Source: Paenibacillus turpanensis
GTDB lineage: Bacteria > Bacillota > Bacilli > Paenibacillales > YIM-B00363
DNA length: 64,000 bases
Reading direction: 5' to 3'
Assembly (NCBI RefSeq): GCF_011421635.1
Contig: NZ_WTLI01000008.1
Location: 124,001-188,000, forward strand
Part shown: positions 25,798 through 34,320 of the stretch, piece after piece
How positions within the stretch are numbered: the stretch's first letter is position 1
Layout: every line of letters begins with the position of its first letter
Position numbers and translations under genes: made by a program
The notes under the pieces: generated by a model
What the model saw: the letters and a program-made list of their open reading frames with translations, nothing else
Told to the model about the DNA's origin: nothing
Database searches by the model: none

Positions 25798-26613
25798 GTG
25801 GCATTACGCATCGTAAACCGCTCAATGGTCGCCGTGCTAGGAATAATTTTCTTCATTCCGCTTGTGTGGACGCTGTGCACATCGCTTACTCCGGCTGCGG
25901 ATGTCATTACCCGGAGCAACCCGTTTGCGGTGGGCAGTCCGACGCTGACCAACTTCGCGGCGGCTTGGGAGACGATTCCCTTTGGGCAATATTATTGGAA
26001 CACGTTCGTTATCGTTACAGGGATTTTAGCCGTTCAGCTGGTAACCGCGACGTTAGCGGCTTATGCCTTTGCCCGGCTGCATTTCGTTGGCAGCAGCATC
26101 GTGTTCGTTCTGTTTTTGACGCAGATCATGATTCCGCCGGATATATTGCTGTTTCCGAATTATTCAACGATGAAGGAGCTCGGTCTGATCGACAGCAAGC
26201 TTGCGATCATGCTGCCGTATTGGGCATCTTCCTTCGGCGTATTTTTGCTGCGGCAGACGTTCAAGCAGGTGCCGCTTGATTTGGATGATGCCTCCAGGGC
26301 GGATGGCGCCTCCTGGTGGCGGACGCTTTGGCATGTGTACCTGCCGGCCGCCAAGCCGACCTACATTGCGTTCGGGCTGATCTCGGTCAGCGCGCATTGG
26401 AACAACTTTATGTGGCCGCTCATTGTTACGGACTCGGTGGAGACGCGTCCATTGACGGTGGGAATTGCGGTTTTTGCCCAGTCGTTTGAAACCGGCGCGC
26501 AGTGGGGCACGGTGACCGCGGCGACGATGCTCGTTATTATGCCGCTTCTGCTCGTATTTTTCTTGTTTCAGCGGCAGTTCGTCGAAAGCTTTATGCATTC
26601 CGGGCTAAAATAA
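25798..26613 (+). CDS. ABC importer permease (UgpE-like)
   Basis: A 271-residue permease with six membrane segments. The GTG at 25798 follows AAGGGGG by 8 bases; upstream in-frame codons lie inside the previous gene. The EAA loop VPLDLDDASRADGASWWRTLW lies at about 159-179 and the C-terminus ends FVESFMHSGLK, both typical of UgpE/MalG partners. It is the last gene of the HAD-UgpBAE-like unit, which ends at a strong terminator. Confidence 0.9.
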   Translation: MALRIVNRSMVAVLGIIFFIPLVWTLCTSLTPAADVITRSNPFAVGSPTLTNFAAAWETIPFGQYYWNTFVIVTGILAVQLVTATLAAYAFARLHFVGSSIVFVLFLTQIMIPPDILLFPNYSTMKELGLIDSKLAIMLPYWASSFGVFLLRQTFKQVPLDLDDASRADGASWWRTLWHVYLPAAKPTYIAFGLISVSAHWNNFMWPLIVTDSVETRPLTVGIAVFAQSFETGAQWGTVTAATMLVIMPLLLVFFLFQRQFVESFMHSGLK

Positions 26614-26686
26614 GGTTGGAACGTGCGGACCACACGGAGATCGCCTTGGAGAGCGGTGAATCGGCTGTGGAATGGCAGTGAATAGA

Positions 26687-26724
26687 AGGCTTCACGAACG
26701 TGCGCATTCGTGAAGCCTCTTTTG
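26687..26724 (+). terminator. Terminator after Ugp-like operon
   Basis: AGGCTTCACGAA and TTCGTGAAGCCT form a perfect 12-bp stem followed by CTTTTGTTTTA. The T run is interrupted, but the stem is very stable and may work on both strands. Confidence 0.8.
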
Positions 26725-26726
26725 TT

Positions 26727-28286
26727 TTATGTTTTTGCTTTTTCGCCTCGGAGCGAACGTTTACTAGAGTTTTCTACGGCTTCGGGTTCAGGCTTTCCCG
26801 GTTTTTTGGGAGTTTGCCGAAGCTCTGCATGGAACGATTTTAACATCGAAAAGGTCATTAGCAGCAGCACGAGGGCCAGCGGAAAGGCACTCACGATGAT
26901 TGCCGTTTGGAAGCCTTGAAGTCCGCCGGAGGACATAAGGATGACCGCTGAGGCCGATAAGGTAAGCCCCCAAGCAATTTTCACAAAATTCGGCGGGTTC
27001 AGGCTGCCGAACGTGGTCATCATGCCGAGAACAAAGGTGGCTGAATCCGCGGACGTAATAAAAAATGTGCTGATTAGCAGAAGGGTGACGATGACCAGCA
27101 GTAAGGTCAGCGGCAGGTGCTGATACACATAAAACAGAGCCGCTTCGAGGCTTTGCCCGGAAACATCAAGACCCAAAACATGCTCCATATAGATGCCGGT
27201 CCCGCCGAAGACGCCAAACCAGATGGCGCATACAATCGACGGTATGATTAACACCGCAATCACAAATTCCCGCACGGTTCGCCCTTTCGATACACGCGCA
27301 ATAAACGTTCCCACAAACGGAGCCCAGGCGATCCACCACGCCCAATAGAAGATCGTCCATGAGCGCAGCCACTCTGCGTTCCGTTCATTGAACGGAGCAA
27401 GCCGCATCCCCATCGCGAGCAGGTTCTGCACATAGGTCCCGAAGGTAGTTGTGAAAAGATCCATGAGGAAAATCGTCGGACCCAAAAACAGGAACAATAC
27501 AAACAAAAGAAGTGCGAGCACCATATTGGCATTACTTAAGTACTTAATCCCCTTTTCGACCCCTGTGCTCGCTGAAAGAATGAACAAGACGGTAACCACT
27601 GCCACGATGGTTAATTGAGTAATGAAATTATTTGGAATGCCCAGCACATAGCTTAGCCCGCCATTAATTTGCGCAGCGCCAAGGCCAAGAGAGGCGGCAA
27701 CACCGAAGATCGTAGCAAAGACAGCGGTCATATCGACGATTGTGCCAAGGGATCCTTTCACCCGATCGCCAAGCAGCGGATACAAGGTTGCACTCATGAG
27801 CCCCGGCACACCCTTACGGAACTTATAATAGGCAAGCGCAAGTGCAATGGTGGCATAGATGGCCCATGCATGAAAGCCCCAGTGCAAATACGTATACTGC
27901 AAAGCGAGCTTGGCGCTTTCGTTCGTTCGGGCTGCACCGACCGGAGGGTTGGCATAATGAGAAATCGGCTCAGATACGCCGAAAAATAGCAGCCCGATCC
28001 CCATCCCGGCGCTAAACAGCATGGCAAACCAAGTGGAGCGCTTGAACTCCGGCTTGTCGTCATCCTTCCCCAATTTGATTTTGCCGTACTTGCTGAAAAT
28101 CAAAAAAATCGCGAAAAAAAGAAAGAATGTCGCGGTCAGCTGATAAAACCAGCCGAATCGGATTAAGAAGAACGATTGCAGCACATTCATGCTTTGGATA
28201 AGCTGCTTCGGCCAAATCGCTCCCCACATGACAAAGATTATGGATACGACTATAGAAATCCAAAAGACGCGGGAAACCTTCCCCAT
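26727..28286 (-). CDS. opuD: BCCT-family glycine betaine transporter (OpuD-like)
   Basis: A 519-residue secondary transporter with 12 membrane segments that imports glycine betaine or related osmolytes with sodium. The substrate-binding core is visible as FYWAWWIAWAPFVGTFIARVSKGRTVREF at about 309-337, the W-rich fourth/eighth helix motif of the family, and MGIGLLFFGVSEP in the segment 3 region. A basic C-terminal tail (LRQTPKKPGKPEPEAVENSS and following) fits an osmosensing tail. The ATG at 28286 lies 8 bases after AGGAGGAGG; a longer frame start is inferior. It is monocistronic. Choline or carnitine transport is possible. Confidence 0.93.
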   Translation of the reverse strand: MGKVSRVFWISIVVSIIFVMWGAIWPKQLIQSMNVLQSFFLIRFGWFYQLTATFFLFFAIFLIFSKYGKIKLGKDDDKPEFKRSTWFAMLFSAGMGIGLLFFGVSEPISHYANPPVGAARTNESAKLALQYTYLHWGFHAWAIYATIALALAYYKFRKGVPGLMSATLYPLLGDRVKGSLGTIVDMTAVFATIFGVAASLGLGAAQINGGLSYVLGIPNNFITQLTIVAVVTVLFILSASTGVEKGIKYLSNANMVLALLLFVLFLFLGPTIFLMDLFTTTFGTYVQNLLAMGMRLAPFNERNAEWLRSWTIFYWAWWIAWAPFVGTFIARVSKGRTVREFVIAVLIIPSIVCAIWFGVFGGTGIYMEHVLGLDVSGQSLEAALFYVYQHLPLTLLLVIVTLLLISTFFITSADSATFVLGMMTTFGSLNPPNFVKIAWGLTLSASAVILMSSGGLQGFQTAIIVSAFPLALVLLLMTFSMLKSFHAELRQTPKKPGKPEPEAVENSSKRSLRGEKAKT

Positions 28287-28424
28287 ACCGAAAACCTCCT
28301 CCTTTGCAAACATTATCCCAATCCATGCATTGGATTATGTAAGTTCGTCATTATCATCCGCGAATGGTTAGGATAATTTGCCGCACTCGGAACACTCTAT
28401 TTTAGGTAAAGGAGGAAGCGGGCC

Positions 28425-28940
28425 ATGATAAAAATTTTACTTGCAATCTTCGGGATCCAAATCGTTTACGTAACTGCGTTTACGCTGCGGATGATATTGA
28501 CCCTAAAAGGGTTAAAATACATCGCTGCCGCAATCAGCACCTTTGAAATTACGGTGTATGTGCTGGGGCTAAATATGGTGCTGCAGTATTTAAATCATTG
28601 GTCGAGCTTGACCGTATATGCTCTTGGTTATGCGCTCGGCATTATTATCGGCGCATGGATCGAAGAAAAGATCGCACTCGGTTATGTCACCTTAAAAGTA
28701 ATCAGCCAGCAGATGAATGGACACATAGAGAAGGCTTTGCGGCAAAAAGGGTACGGTGTGACCTCGTGGGTCGGCTCTGGACGGGATGGCGAGCGTTCGG
28801 TGATGGAAATTTTGGCGAAGCGGAAAAACCACGAGAAATTGTATCGTCTGATTTTGGAGGTGGATCCGAAAGCGTTTGTGATCACGATTGAACCGCGGCA
28901 TTTTCACGGCGGATTTTGGACGAGCGTCATCAAGCGCTGA
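28425..28940 (+). CDS. UPF0316/DUF2179 membrane protein (YebE-like)
   Basis: A 171-residue protein of the UPF0316 family, exemplified by Bacillus YebE. Three membrane segments occupy about 1-85 (IKILLAIFGIQIVYVTAFTLR, ISTFEITVYVLGLNMVL, LTVYALGYALGIIIGAWIEE), followed by a small soluble DUF2179 domain (about 90-171) that includes GYGVTSWVGSGRDGERSVMEI. Function is unknown; DUF2179 domains are suspected nucleotide or small-ligand binders. AAAGGAGGAAG precedes the ATG. It is followed by two short conserved genes on the same strand. Confidence 0.85.
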   Translation: MIKILLAIFGIQIVYVTAFTLRMILTLKGLKYIAAAISTFEITVYVLGLNMVLQYLNHWSSLTVYALGYALGIIIGAWIEEKIALGYVTLKVISQQMNGHIEKALRQKGYGVTSWVGSGRDGERSVMEILAKRKNHEKLYRLILEVDPKAFVITIEPRHFHGGFWTSVIKR

Positions 28941-29004
28941 TTTCCGGGGGCTGAGGAATAACCTGCCGTTGGCGGGGGAACGTTTTGCTTTGGAGGTGAC
29001 AACA

Positions 29005-29166
29005 ATGAAAGAAGCGCGTCAAACGTACAGAAGCGGTGAACGTGCGCCGAATTCGGGGACCTTTGAAACAGTAACCGGGCGAAAAATGCAGTACCGTCAG
29101 GGAGAGCTGTTCCAAGCTTGTCCGGACACCGGCAAGGAGACGGATTGGAAGCACTGTGATGCGTAA
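29005..29166 (+). CDS. Small YjzC-like protein
   Basis: A 53-residue soluble protein. The ATG at 29005 is 6 bases after a strong GGAGGTGA. The sequence YRSGERAPNSGTFETVTGRK matches the short conserved start of YjzC-type proteins of Bacillales (usually 50-60 residues). The C-terminus CPDTGKETDWKHCDA contains two cysteines. Function is unknown. It sits 64 bases after the UPF0316 gene and 75 bases before the DUF1292 gene. Confidence 0.65.
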   Translation: MKEARQTYRSGERAPNSGTFETVTGRKMQYRQGELFQACPDTGKETDWKHCDA

Positions 29167-29241
29167 GACGGGGCCAATGTGATCAGCTTGGGCGCTGGTG
29201 GGCTGTAGTTCATGATCTCTTACGGGGAGGAGGAGAAGCGG

Positions 29242-29499
29242 ATGGAAGAAACGAATGTAAGGGATTCGATCATGGTTCAGGACGAGCAGGGCAATACACA
29301 GCAGTTTGAAGTGGAAGCACTGTTCGATATGGAGGAGCAGACGTATGCGCTGCTGAAGAGCGAGGACGATATTGTATTAATGCGTGTTGTCGGCGAGGAA
29401 GACGAGGAGCAATATTTGGAAGGCATCGATAATGAGGAAGAGGCGTTGTCGATTTTGGATGCGTATCAAATTGCAGTGGAAGCGGCTCCTGCCGAGTAA
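29242..29499 (+). CDS. DUF1292 protein (YrzB-like)
   Basis: An 85-residue, very acidic protein of the DUF1292 family. The ATG at 29242 follows GGAGGAGGAG. Family features are DEQGNTQQFEVEALFDM, then YALLKSEDDIVLMRVV, and EEQYLEGIDNEEEALSILDAY. Function is unknown; relatives are usually encoded beside the Holliday-junction resolvase gene yrrK, which is not present here, so this is a second-site or relocated copy. A terminator follows. Confidence 0.85.
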   Translation: MEETNVRDSIMVQDEQGNTQQFEVEALFDMEEQTYALLKSEDDIVLMRVVGEEDEEQYLEGIDNEEEALSILDAYQIAVEAAPAE

Positions 29500-29530
29500 G
29501 CAATCGGATCAACTAAGTACCGGTTGAAGA

Positions 29531-29567
29531 AAGCCTCCGTCAAGTACAAACGAGACGGGGGCTTTTT
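29531..29567. terminator. Terminator after DUF1292 gene
   Basis: AAGCCTCCGTC and GACGGGGGCTT pair with one wobble and are followed by TTTTT. Upstream A residues may allow use by the convergent TetR gene. Confidence 0.75.
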
Positions 29568-29601
29568 GTCGGTTCATGATTATATGATGTATGTTTGAGA
29601 G

Positions 29602-30249
29602 TTAGGTTTCATCGGAAGGATAGGCGGTTTGCTTCAATCGATCCAACGAAAGAGAGTCTTGGGGGGCGCCGAGTAAGGTTTCAAAGATTTGCAGCACCTT
29701 GCGCACGCGGTGAGACCGTTCTTCATCGTTCCATTGGAATACAGAAGGGTCAAGCCAAAATTGAAAGCCTGTCAGCATAAATTCAGCTACCAGCTGGGGC
29801 TGCTCGACTCGAAAAGTACCCTCGCGGTTGCCCTGCTCAAGCAAGGAGGCGAGCATGGGGGCGGCCTGCTTCACCATTTGAACGACCATGCGCTGATGCA
29901 GAGCAGTGTTGTTTTCATGATGCAAATACTGGAACACATCCGAGTGTCCGTTCTCCTCATCCAGCTCATGCAGGAGCAGGGAAGCGAGTTTTTGCAGGCC
30001 GGTCCGTGAATCGGACATGACGATTTCTTTCATGGGCCCCAGGATGGCATGCAGATGCCTTTCGATGAGCGCATCCGCCGCCTCTTCCTTGGACTTGAAA
30101 TAATAATAGAAGGTGCCTTGGGCGACACCAATCTGCTTTACGATATCGCTGACTGACGTTTGCTGGTAGCCTTTGGTCCCATACAGCAGCTGAGCGGCGT
30201 CTAAAATTTCATTTTTACGCTCCTCCGGGTTCTTGCTAACTCTAGGCAT
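29602..30249 (-). CDS. TetR/AcrR-family regulator
   Basis: A 215-residue repressor-type protein. The ATG at 30249 has GGAGGG 7 bases upstream; an ATG 15 bases earlier overlaps that site. The N-terminal HTH is clear: NEILDAAQLLYGTKGYQQTSVSDIVKQIGVAQGTFYYYFKSKEEAADALIERH at about 12-64, with the TetR recognition helix GVAQGTFYYYF. The C-terminal helical ligand domain (about 70-200) has no recognisable specificity. The flanking genes do not show an obvious target; autoregulation is likely. Confidence 0.88.
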   Translation of the reverse strand: MPRVSKNPEERKNEILDAAQLLYGTKGYQQTSVSDIVKQIGVAQGTFYYYFKSKEEAADALIERHLHAILGPMKEIVMSDSRTGLQKLASLLLHELDEENGHSDVFQYLHHENNTALHQRMVVQMVKQAAPMLASLLEQGNREGTFRVEQPQLVAEFMLTGFQFWLDPSVFQWNDEERSHRVRKVLQIFETLLGAPQDSLSLDRLKQTAYPSDET

Positions 30250-30337
30250 GAGAAAGCCCTCCATTCCTCTCTACTTATTAAATCAGCGGCGGAGGCTCTC
30301 CGTCAAATTCTTACATCGATGGCGCCTTATACGTTCG

Positions 30338-31975
30338 TTATTGATACTTGGAAAAATACCGCACGCATTCCCGGATCGTATATTCCCGGCCAATCGGACC
30401 CCACGCATCCCATTCCCTGCTGTCCGGGACGTACACCTGATTCGTGTACACGGCTTGCAGCCCCTGCCAAAGCGGATTGCGCTGCAGCGCCGACAACGCG
30501 GAGGCATCGCTCCACAATACGAGAATCCGCTCCGGATCCAAGGAAACCAAATCGAGAAAAGCATCCTCCCGGTAGGAATATCCGGGCGATAAGTCATGCG
30601 GCTGAAAGCCGAGCTTTTGAAACAGCAGATCCATCATTGCATGGGAAGAGCCGTCGTAGAGCCGAAAATGCTCTTTGGTGACGCGGATGACGGCCCAGCG
30701 CCCTTTGCGGGTAAAGGAGGACAGGGCATCGCGGCCTGTCCGTTCCACCTGCCCGATGCGGGCGACGATCGACTCGGCCGCCGCCTCCTGACCCACTTTT
30801 TCCGACAAGGTTGCCAGGTAGTCGCTCCAATTCGGATGGTCATCGATGAATACCGTCCCGGAATAGCGGTCCCACTGCTTGTCGTAGGGGTTGTGCCGGA
30901 AGCTCATTTTCAGCGTCATATCGGGCTCCAGCTTGGCTACCTCGCTCCAAGGGATATGACGCTCCGCATTCAGTGGAATCGTTTCGCCAAGCTGGCTGCG
31001 CAAATAGCTGGGGAAGCCTCCCTCGAAATGGCTGGGAAACGCGGGAGCGGCAATCGGCGGAATGCCGAGAGCAACCAAGTGGTCCTGCAGAAAGATGTTG
31101 CTGACCACGGCGATTCTTTTTTTATGACGCTTCCGGTATAGGGTCGGCGATACGCCCTCGTTCTGCTTGAATACGCGGCTGAAATACAGCTCGTCCTGAA
31201 AGCCGACGCTGCGTGCTACCTCCTTCAGGCTGCGGCTCGGCTGTGCGAGCAGCTCCTTCGCATGCTGGATGCGCAGGCTGGATAAATAGCCGCCCGGCGT
31301 CAGTCCGGTTGCACGCTTAAATGCGCGGCAGTAGGAGCTTGGCGTCAGTCCGGCCAGCTGTGGAAGCTCCCCGAGGGGAATCGGCTTCATATAGTTTTGC
31401 TTCATAAATTCAAGCGTTCGTTCCACGGGGCCGGCATCCGAGCTGCTGTATTGCGACGCCGCCTCCTGCAGAAGATCGAGCAGCTTATACAACAGCTTTT
31501 GCTCATAAAAGGACATCGCCGTGGTCCCAGTGAGATTTCGCGAGCGGGGATGGAGGCGGAGCAGCTGCTCCAGCACGGAATTGATCCGAGCGCGACGGGA
31601 GGCGGGGGTCGTCATACTTTGGTTAGGCAGAAAAGGCAGGCTTGCGGGCTCCGGAAATTCGGATTGTGCTTCTGTCTTCCTGCTGGTAATTAGATAATCA
31701 GGTGAAAGGCGCAGCCCGAAATAATGAATGAAATAAAGAGACAAGGGCTGGGTGCCGCTGGATGCCAGCGCGACCCGCATCGCGGGAGTGACCGACACAA
31801 AGCTTCCCGGCGACAGGTCATGGATGCGTCCGCTCAGCTGAATGGTACCGGAGCCCCGGACAACGTAGACGAGTGTGCTGCGTTCCGCGATATATGTCCG
31901 AAGCCGGAAGTCCGGTGCATAATCATGCTGCTTGATAGAGGTGATGAAAAAAGAAACGTAGGGTGCGCTGTCCAT
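30338..31975 (-). CDS. btr: AraC-type regulator with siderophore-binding domain (Btr-like)
   Basis: A 545-residue iron-uptake activator. Residues about 1-140 form a cupin-like AraC N-domain, 205-295 the double HTH (IPLGELPQLAGLTPSSYCRAF and EVARSVGFQDELYFSRVFKQ), and 300-545 a FhuD/TroA-like periplasmic-binding fold here used inside the cell (RIAVVSNIFLQDHLVALGIPP, NIFLQ and ERILVLWSDASAL). This is the layout of Bacillus Btr, which binds the ferric siderophore and activates the feu genes. It is divergent from two FecCD permease genes and a binding lipoprotein, and a Fur box lies 30 bases upstream of its start. Confidence 0.9.
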   Translation of the reverse strand: MDSAPYVSFFITSIKQHDYAPDFRLRTYIAERSTLVYVVRGSGTIQLSGRIHDLSPGSFVSVTPAMRVALASSGTQPLSLYFIHYFGLRLSPDYLITSRKTEAQSEFPEPASLPFLPNQSMTTPASRRARINSVLEQLLRLHPRSRNLTGTTAMSFYEQKLLYKLLDLLQEAASQYSSSDAGPVERTLEFMKQNYMKPIPLGELPQLAGLTPSSYCRAFKRATGLTPGGYLSSLRIQHAKELLAQPSRSLKEVARSVGFQDELYFSRVFKQNEGVSPTLYRKRHKKRIAVVSNIFLQDHLVALGIPPIAAPAFPSHFEGGFPSYLRSQLGETIPLNAERHIPWSEVAKLEPDMTLKMSFRHNPYDKQWDRYSGTVFIDDHPNWSDYLATLSEKVGQEAAAESIVARIGQVERTGRDALSSFTRKGRWAVIRVTKEHFRLYDGSSHAMMDLLFQKLGFQPHDLSPGYSYREDAFLDLVSLDPERILVLWSDASALSALQRNPLWQGLQAVYTNQVYVPDSREWDAWGPIGREYTIRECVRYFSKYQ

Positions 31976-32004
31976 ATGATCCCGCCTTTGTTCGCGTCAA
32001 CAAT

Positions 32005-32019
32005 TGATAACCATTATCA
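32005..32019. promoter_or_regulatory. Fur box for the Btr-like gene
   Basis: TGATAACCATTATCA matches the 7-1-7 Fur consensus TGATAATNATTATCA at all but one position. It lies about 30 bases upstream of the regulator's ATG on the minus strand. Confidence 0.85.
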
Positions 32020-32141
32020 CTAATTATAAAAAAGGATGGGCCAGGAAGCAACGTTTGATCGGGGAAAGGGACAATATTGTCCATAATAAAAAGGCAATGT
32101 GATGTATAGAAATGCGTCAAGGGCTAGTTTATCATTGGTAA

Positions 32142-32156
32142 TGATAATTGTTATCA
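32142..32156. promoter_or_regulatory. Fur box for the siderophore permease operon
   Basis: TGATAATTGTTATCA matches the 7-1-7 Fur consensus with one mismatch, 76 bases before the first permease start. Confidence 0.85.
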
Positions 32157-32231
32157 ATTAGAAAAAGGGCGGTACATCGACGGGGTCGGAGGTGGACGAA
32201 GAAACACGCACGCTTAGGGGGAACAGGTCGA

Positions 32232-33239
32232 GTGAATCGTTTGCATAGCAGCAAGGCCAAAGGGCTTATGCTCATCTGCGGACTGCTGCTGCTTGCTGTT
32301 TGTATGCTGGCCAGCATGCTGCTGGGCTATCAGCGTTTTGGCATCAAGGAGCTGTGGGAAGCGGGCGTCCGCTTTAACGGCTCCGCAGAGCATCTGCTCC
32401 TCCGCACGGTACGGCTGCCGACGACGCTGATCGGAGCGGCGGTCGGGGCAAGTTTGGCCGTCGCCGGAGCGTTGATGCAGACGCTGAGCAAAAATCCGCT
32501 CGCGTCGCCCTCGGTGCTGGGCATCAACGCGGGAGCGGTATTGATGATCGCGATCGTACTCGCGGCCACCGGAGCGGATTTGTCCAGCGGACAGCTGATC
32601 TGGTTTGCCTTTGCCGGCGCAGGAGTGACCGCCGTCTTTGTCTCGGCCCTTGGAGCGGCCGGGAGCAGGGGCTTTGAGCCGGTCAAGCTGACGCTGGCGG
32701 GAGCGGCGGTTGCCGCGTTCGCTTCGGCGATCACCTCCGGCTTGATGCTCCTGAACGAGGAGTCGCTGCAGGAGACGCTGTTCTGGCTTGTCGGCTCCGT
32801 CTCGGGGAGAAAGCTGGAGCATTTGAGTGCAGTAGCGCCTTATTTAGGCGTAGGTCTGGTGGCGGCGCTGCTGCTCGCGAGGTCGCTCAATGTGATGGGG
32901 ATGGACGATGACATCGCCAAATCGCTTGGGCAGTGGACGTCGCTGGCCAAGGGCGCTGTAATCGCAGTCGTCATCGTCTTGGCCGGCGGTTCGGTTGCCT
33001 TGGCCGGGCCGATTGCGTTTGTCGGCTTAATCGTGCCTCATATTTGCCGATACCTTGTCGGAAGCGATCACCGCTGGCTGCTGCCGTACTGCGCCGTTGC
33101 CGGGGCGATCCTGCTGGTGGCTGCGGACACAGCCTCGCGCTTCCTTCTTATGCCGAAGGAAGTCCCTGTCGGCGTGACGACAGCGCTGCTCGGCGTTCCC
33201 TTCCTCATTTATTTGTCGAGGAGGAGGATGCACGAATGA
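32232..33239 (+). CDS. Iron-siderophore ABC permease (FecCD family, FeuB-like)
   Basis: A 335-residue permease of the BtuC/FecCD fold with about ten membrane segments. The GTG at 32232 is preceded by AGGGGGAACAGG; an in-frame upstream start would overlap the Fur box. Hallmarks are RTVRLPTTLIGAAVGASLAVAGALMQT and NPLASPSVLGINAGA near residues 60-115, and GPIAFVGLIVPHICRYLVG at about 265-283. It forms the channel with the next gene, whose ATG overlaps its stop (ATGA). The operon is divergent from the Btr-like regulator and controlled by a Fur box. Confidence 0.92.
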   Translation: MNRLHSSKAKGLMLICGLLLLAVCMLASMLLGYQRFGIKELWEAGVRFNGSAEHLLLRTVRLPTTLIGAAVGASLAVAGALMQTLSKNPLASPSVLGINAGAVLMIAIVLAATGADLSSGQLIWFAFAGAGVTAVFVSALGAAGSRGFEPVKLTLAGAAVAAFASAITSGLMLLNEESLQETLFWLVGSVSGRKLEHLSAVAPYLGVGLVAALLLARSLNVMGMDDDIAKSLGQWTSLAKGAVIAVVIVLAGGSVALAGPIAFVGLIVPHICRYLVGSDHRWLLPYCAVAGAILLVAADTASRFLLMPKEVPVGVTTALLGVPFLIYLSRRRMHE

Positions 33240-34255
33240 AGCAGGGCCTAATGGGATTACGAAGGCCGGCAGCTGCAGCGGCAGGGCTGGGGTTGGCGCT
33301 GCTTGCTGTCTTATTCGCACTGATCGTCGTCAGCGCTTCGACGGGGACAACGCGGATTCCGTTCTTGGAAGCAGCGGCTGTGCTGCTGGGGGGCGGGGAT
33401 GAAGCCCAGCGGATGATCATTTTTAACCTGCGGCTGCCGAGAACGCTCGCAGCCGTGCTGGTCGGCTCGGCGTTGGCCGTTTCCGGGGCACTGATGCAGG
33501 GTGTGTTCCGCAATCCGCTGGCTTCGCCGGATCTGATGGGAGTCAGCGGCGGAGCCTCGGTGCTGGTCGTGGGCTTCTTGACCGTGACGGCAAGCAGATA
33601 CAGCATTCATCTGCTGCCGTTCATCGCGGTATGCGGCGCGTTTGGTGCAGCGGCTATGATCTATGCGCTGGCTTGGAAACGAGGCGTCGGCACCTTCCGC
33701 CTGCTGCTGATCGGCGTCGGCGTATCGACAGCCGCCTCTGCACTGACGACCTTTCTGCTTATTAGCGGGCCGGCTTATATGGCTTCCCAGGTGCTGAACT
33801 GGCTGACGGGAACGTTATACGGCACCTCGAAGGAATATGTCTGGACCCTGCTGCCTTGGGCAGCGGTATTTATCCCGGCGGCATGGGCGATGTCCCGCCA
33901 TTTGAACGTATTGGCGCTTGGCGACGCCACCGCTGTAGGACTGGGCAGCGCGGTCAACCGGACGCGCTTGCTGCTGCTGTTCTTCAGCGTGGCCTTGGCC
34001 GGGGCCTCGGTTGGAATTGCGGGCAATGTCTCCTTCGTAGGGCTCATTGCCCCCCATATGGCGCGAAGCTTGGTCGGGAACAACCACGCGAGGATGATTC
34101 CAATCAGCGCTTTGCTCGGCGCGCTGCTGCTTGTATTGGCCGATTTGGCCGGCCGCACGCTGTTTTCGCCTTATGATTTGCCGGCGGGCATCTTTACGGC
34201 CGCCTTCGGCGCACCGTTTTTCTTTTACCTTTTATACAAGAGAAAGGGAAGGTAA
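33236..34255 (+). CDS. Iron-siderophore ABC permease (FecCD family, FeuC-like)
   Basis: A 339-residue FecCD-family permease, second half of the channel. The ATG overlaps the previous stop in ATGA, so translation is coupled. Hallmarks are NLRLPRTLAAVLVGSALAVSGALMQG, NPLASPDLMGVSGGA at about 93-107, and AGNVSFVGLIAPHMARSLVG at about 261-280. It is followed 65 bases later by the binding lipoprotein. No ATPase gene is present in the locus; Bacillus systems of this type share YusV. Confidence 0.92.
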   Translation: MKQGLMGLRRPAAAAAGLGLALLAVLFALIVVSASTGTTRIPFLEAAAVLLGGGDEAQRMIIFNLRLPRTLAAVLVGSALAVSGALMQGVFRNPLASPDLMGVSGGASVLVVGFLTVTASRYSIHLLPFIAVCGAFGAAAMIYALAWKRGVGTFRLLLIGVGVSTAASALTTFLLISGPAYMASQVLNWLTGTLYGTSKEYVWTLLPWAAVFIPAAWAMSRHLNVLALGDATAVGLGSAVNRTRLLLLFFSVALAGASVGIAGNVSFVGLIAPHMARSLVGNNHARMIPISALLGALLLVLADLAGRTLFSPYDLPAGIFTAAFGAPFFFYLLYKRKGR

Positions 34256-34320
34256 GAGGCGCATTAGAATGTAGGAAGAGGATCGACAAACATTACATTA
34301 CATAAAGGGAGAGAGCTTTC

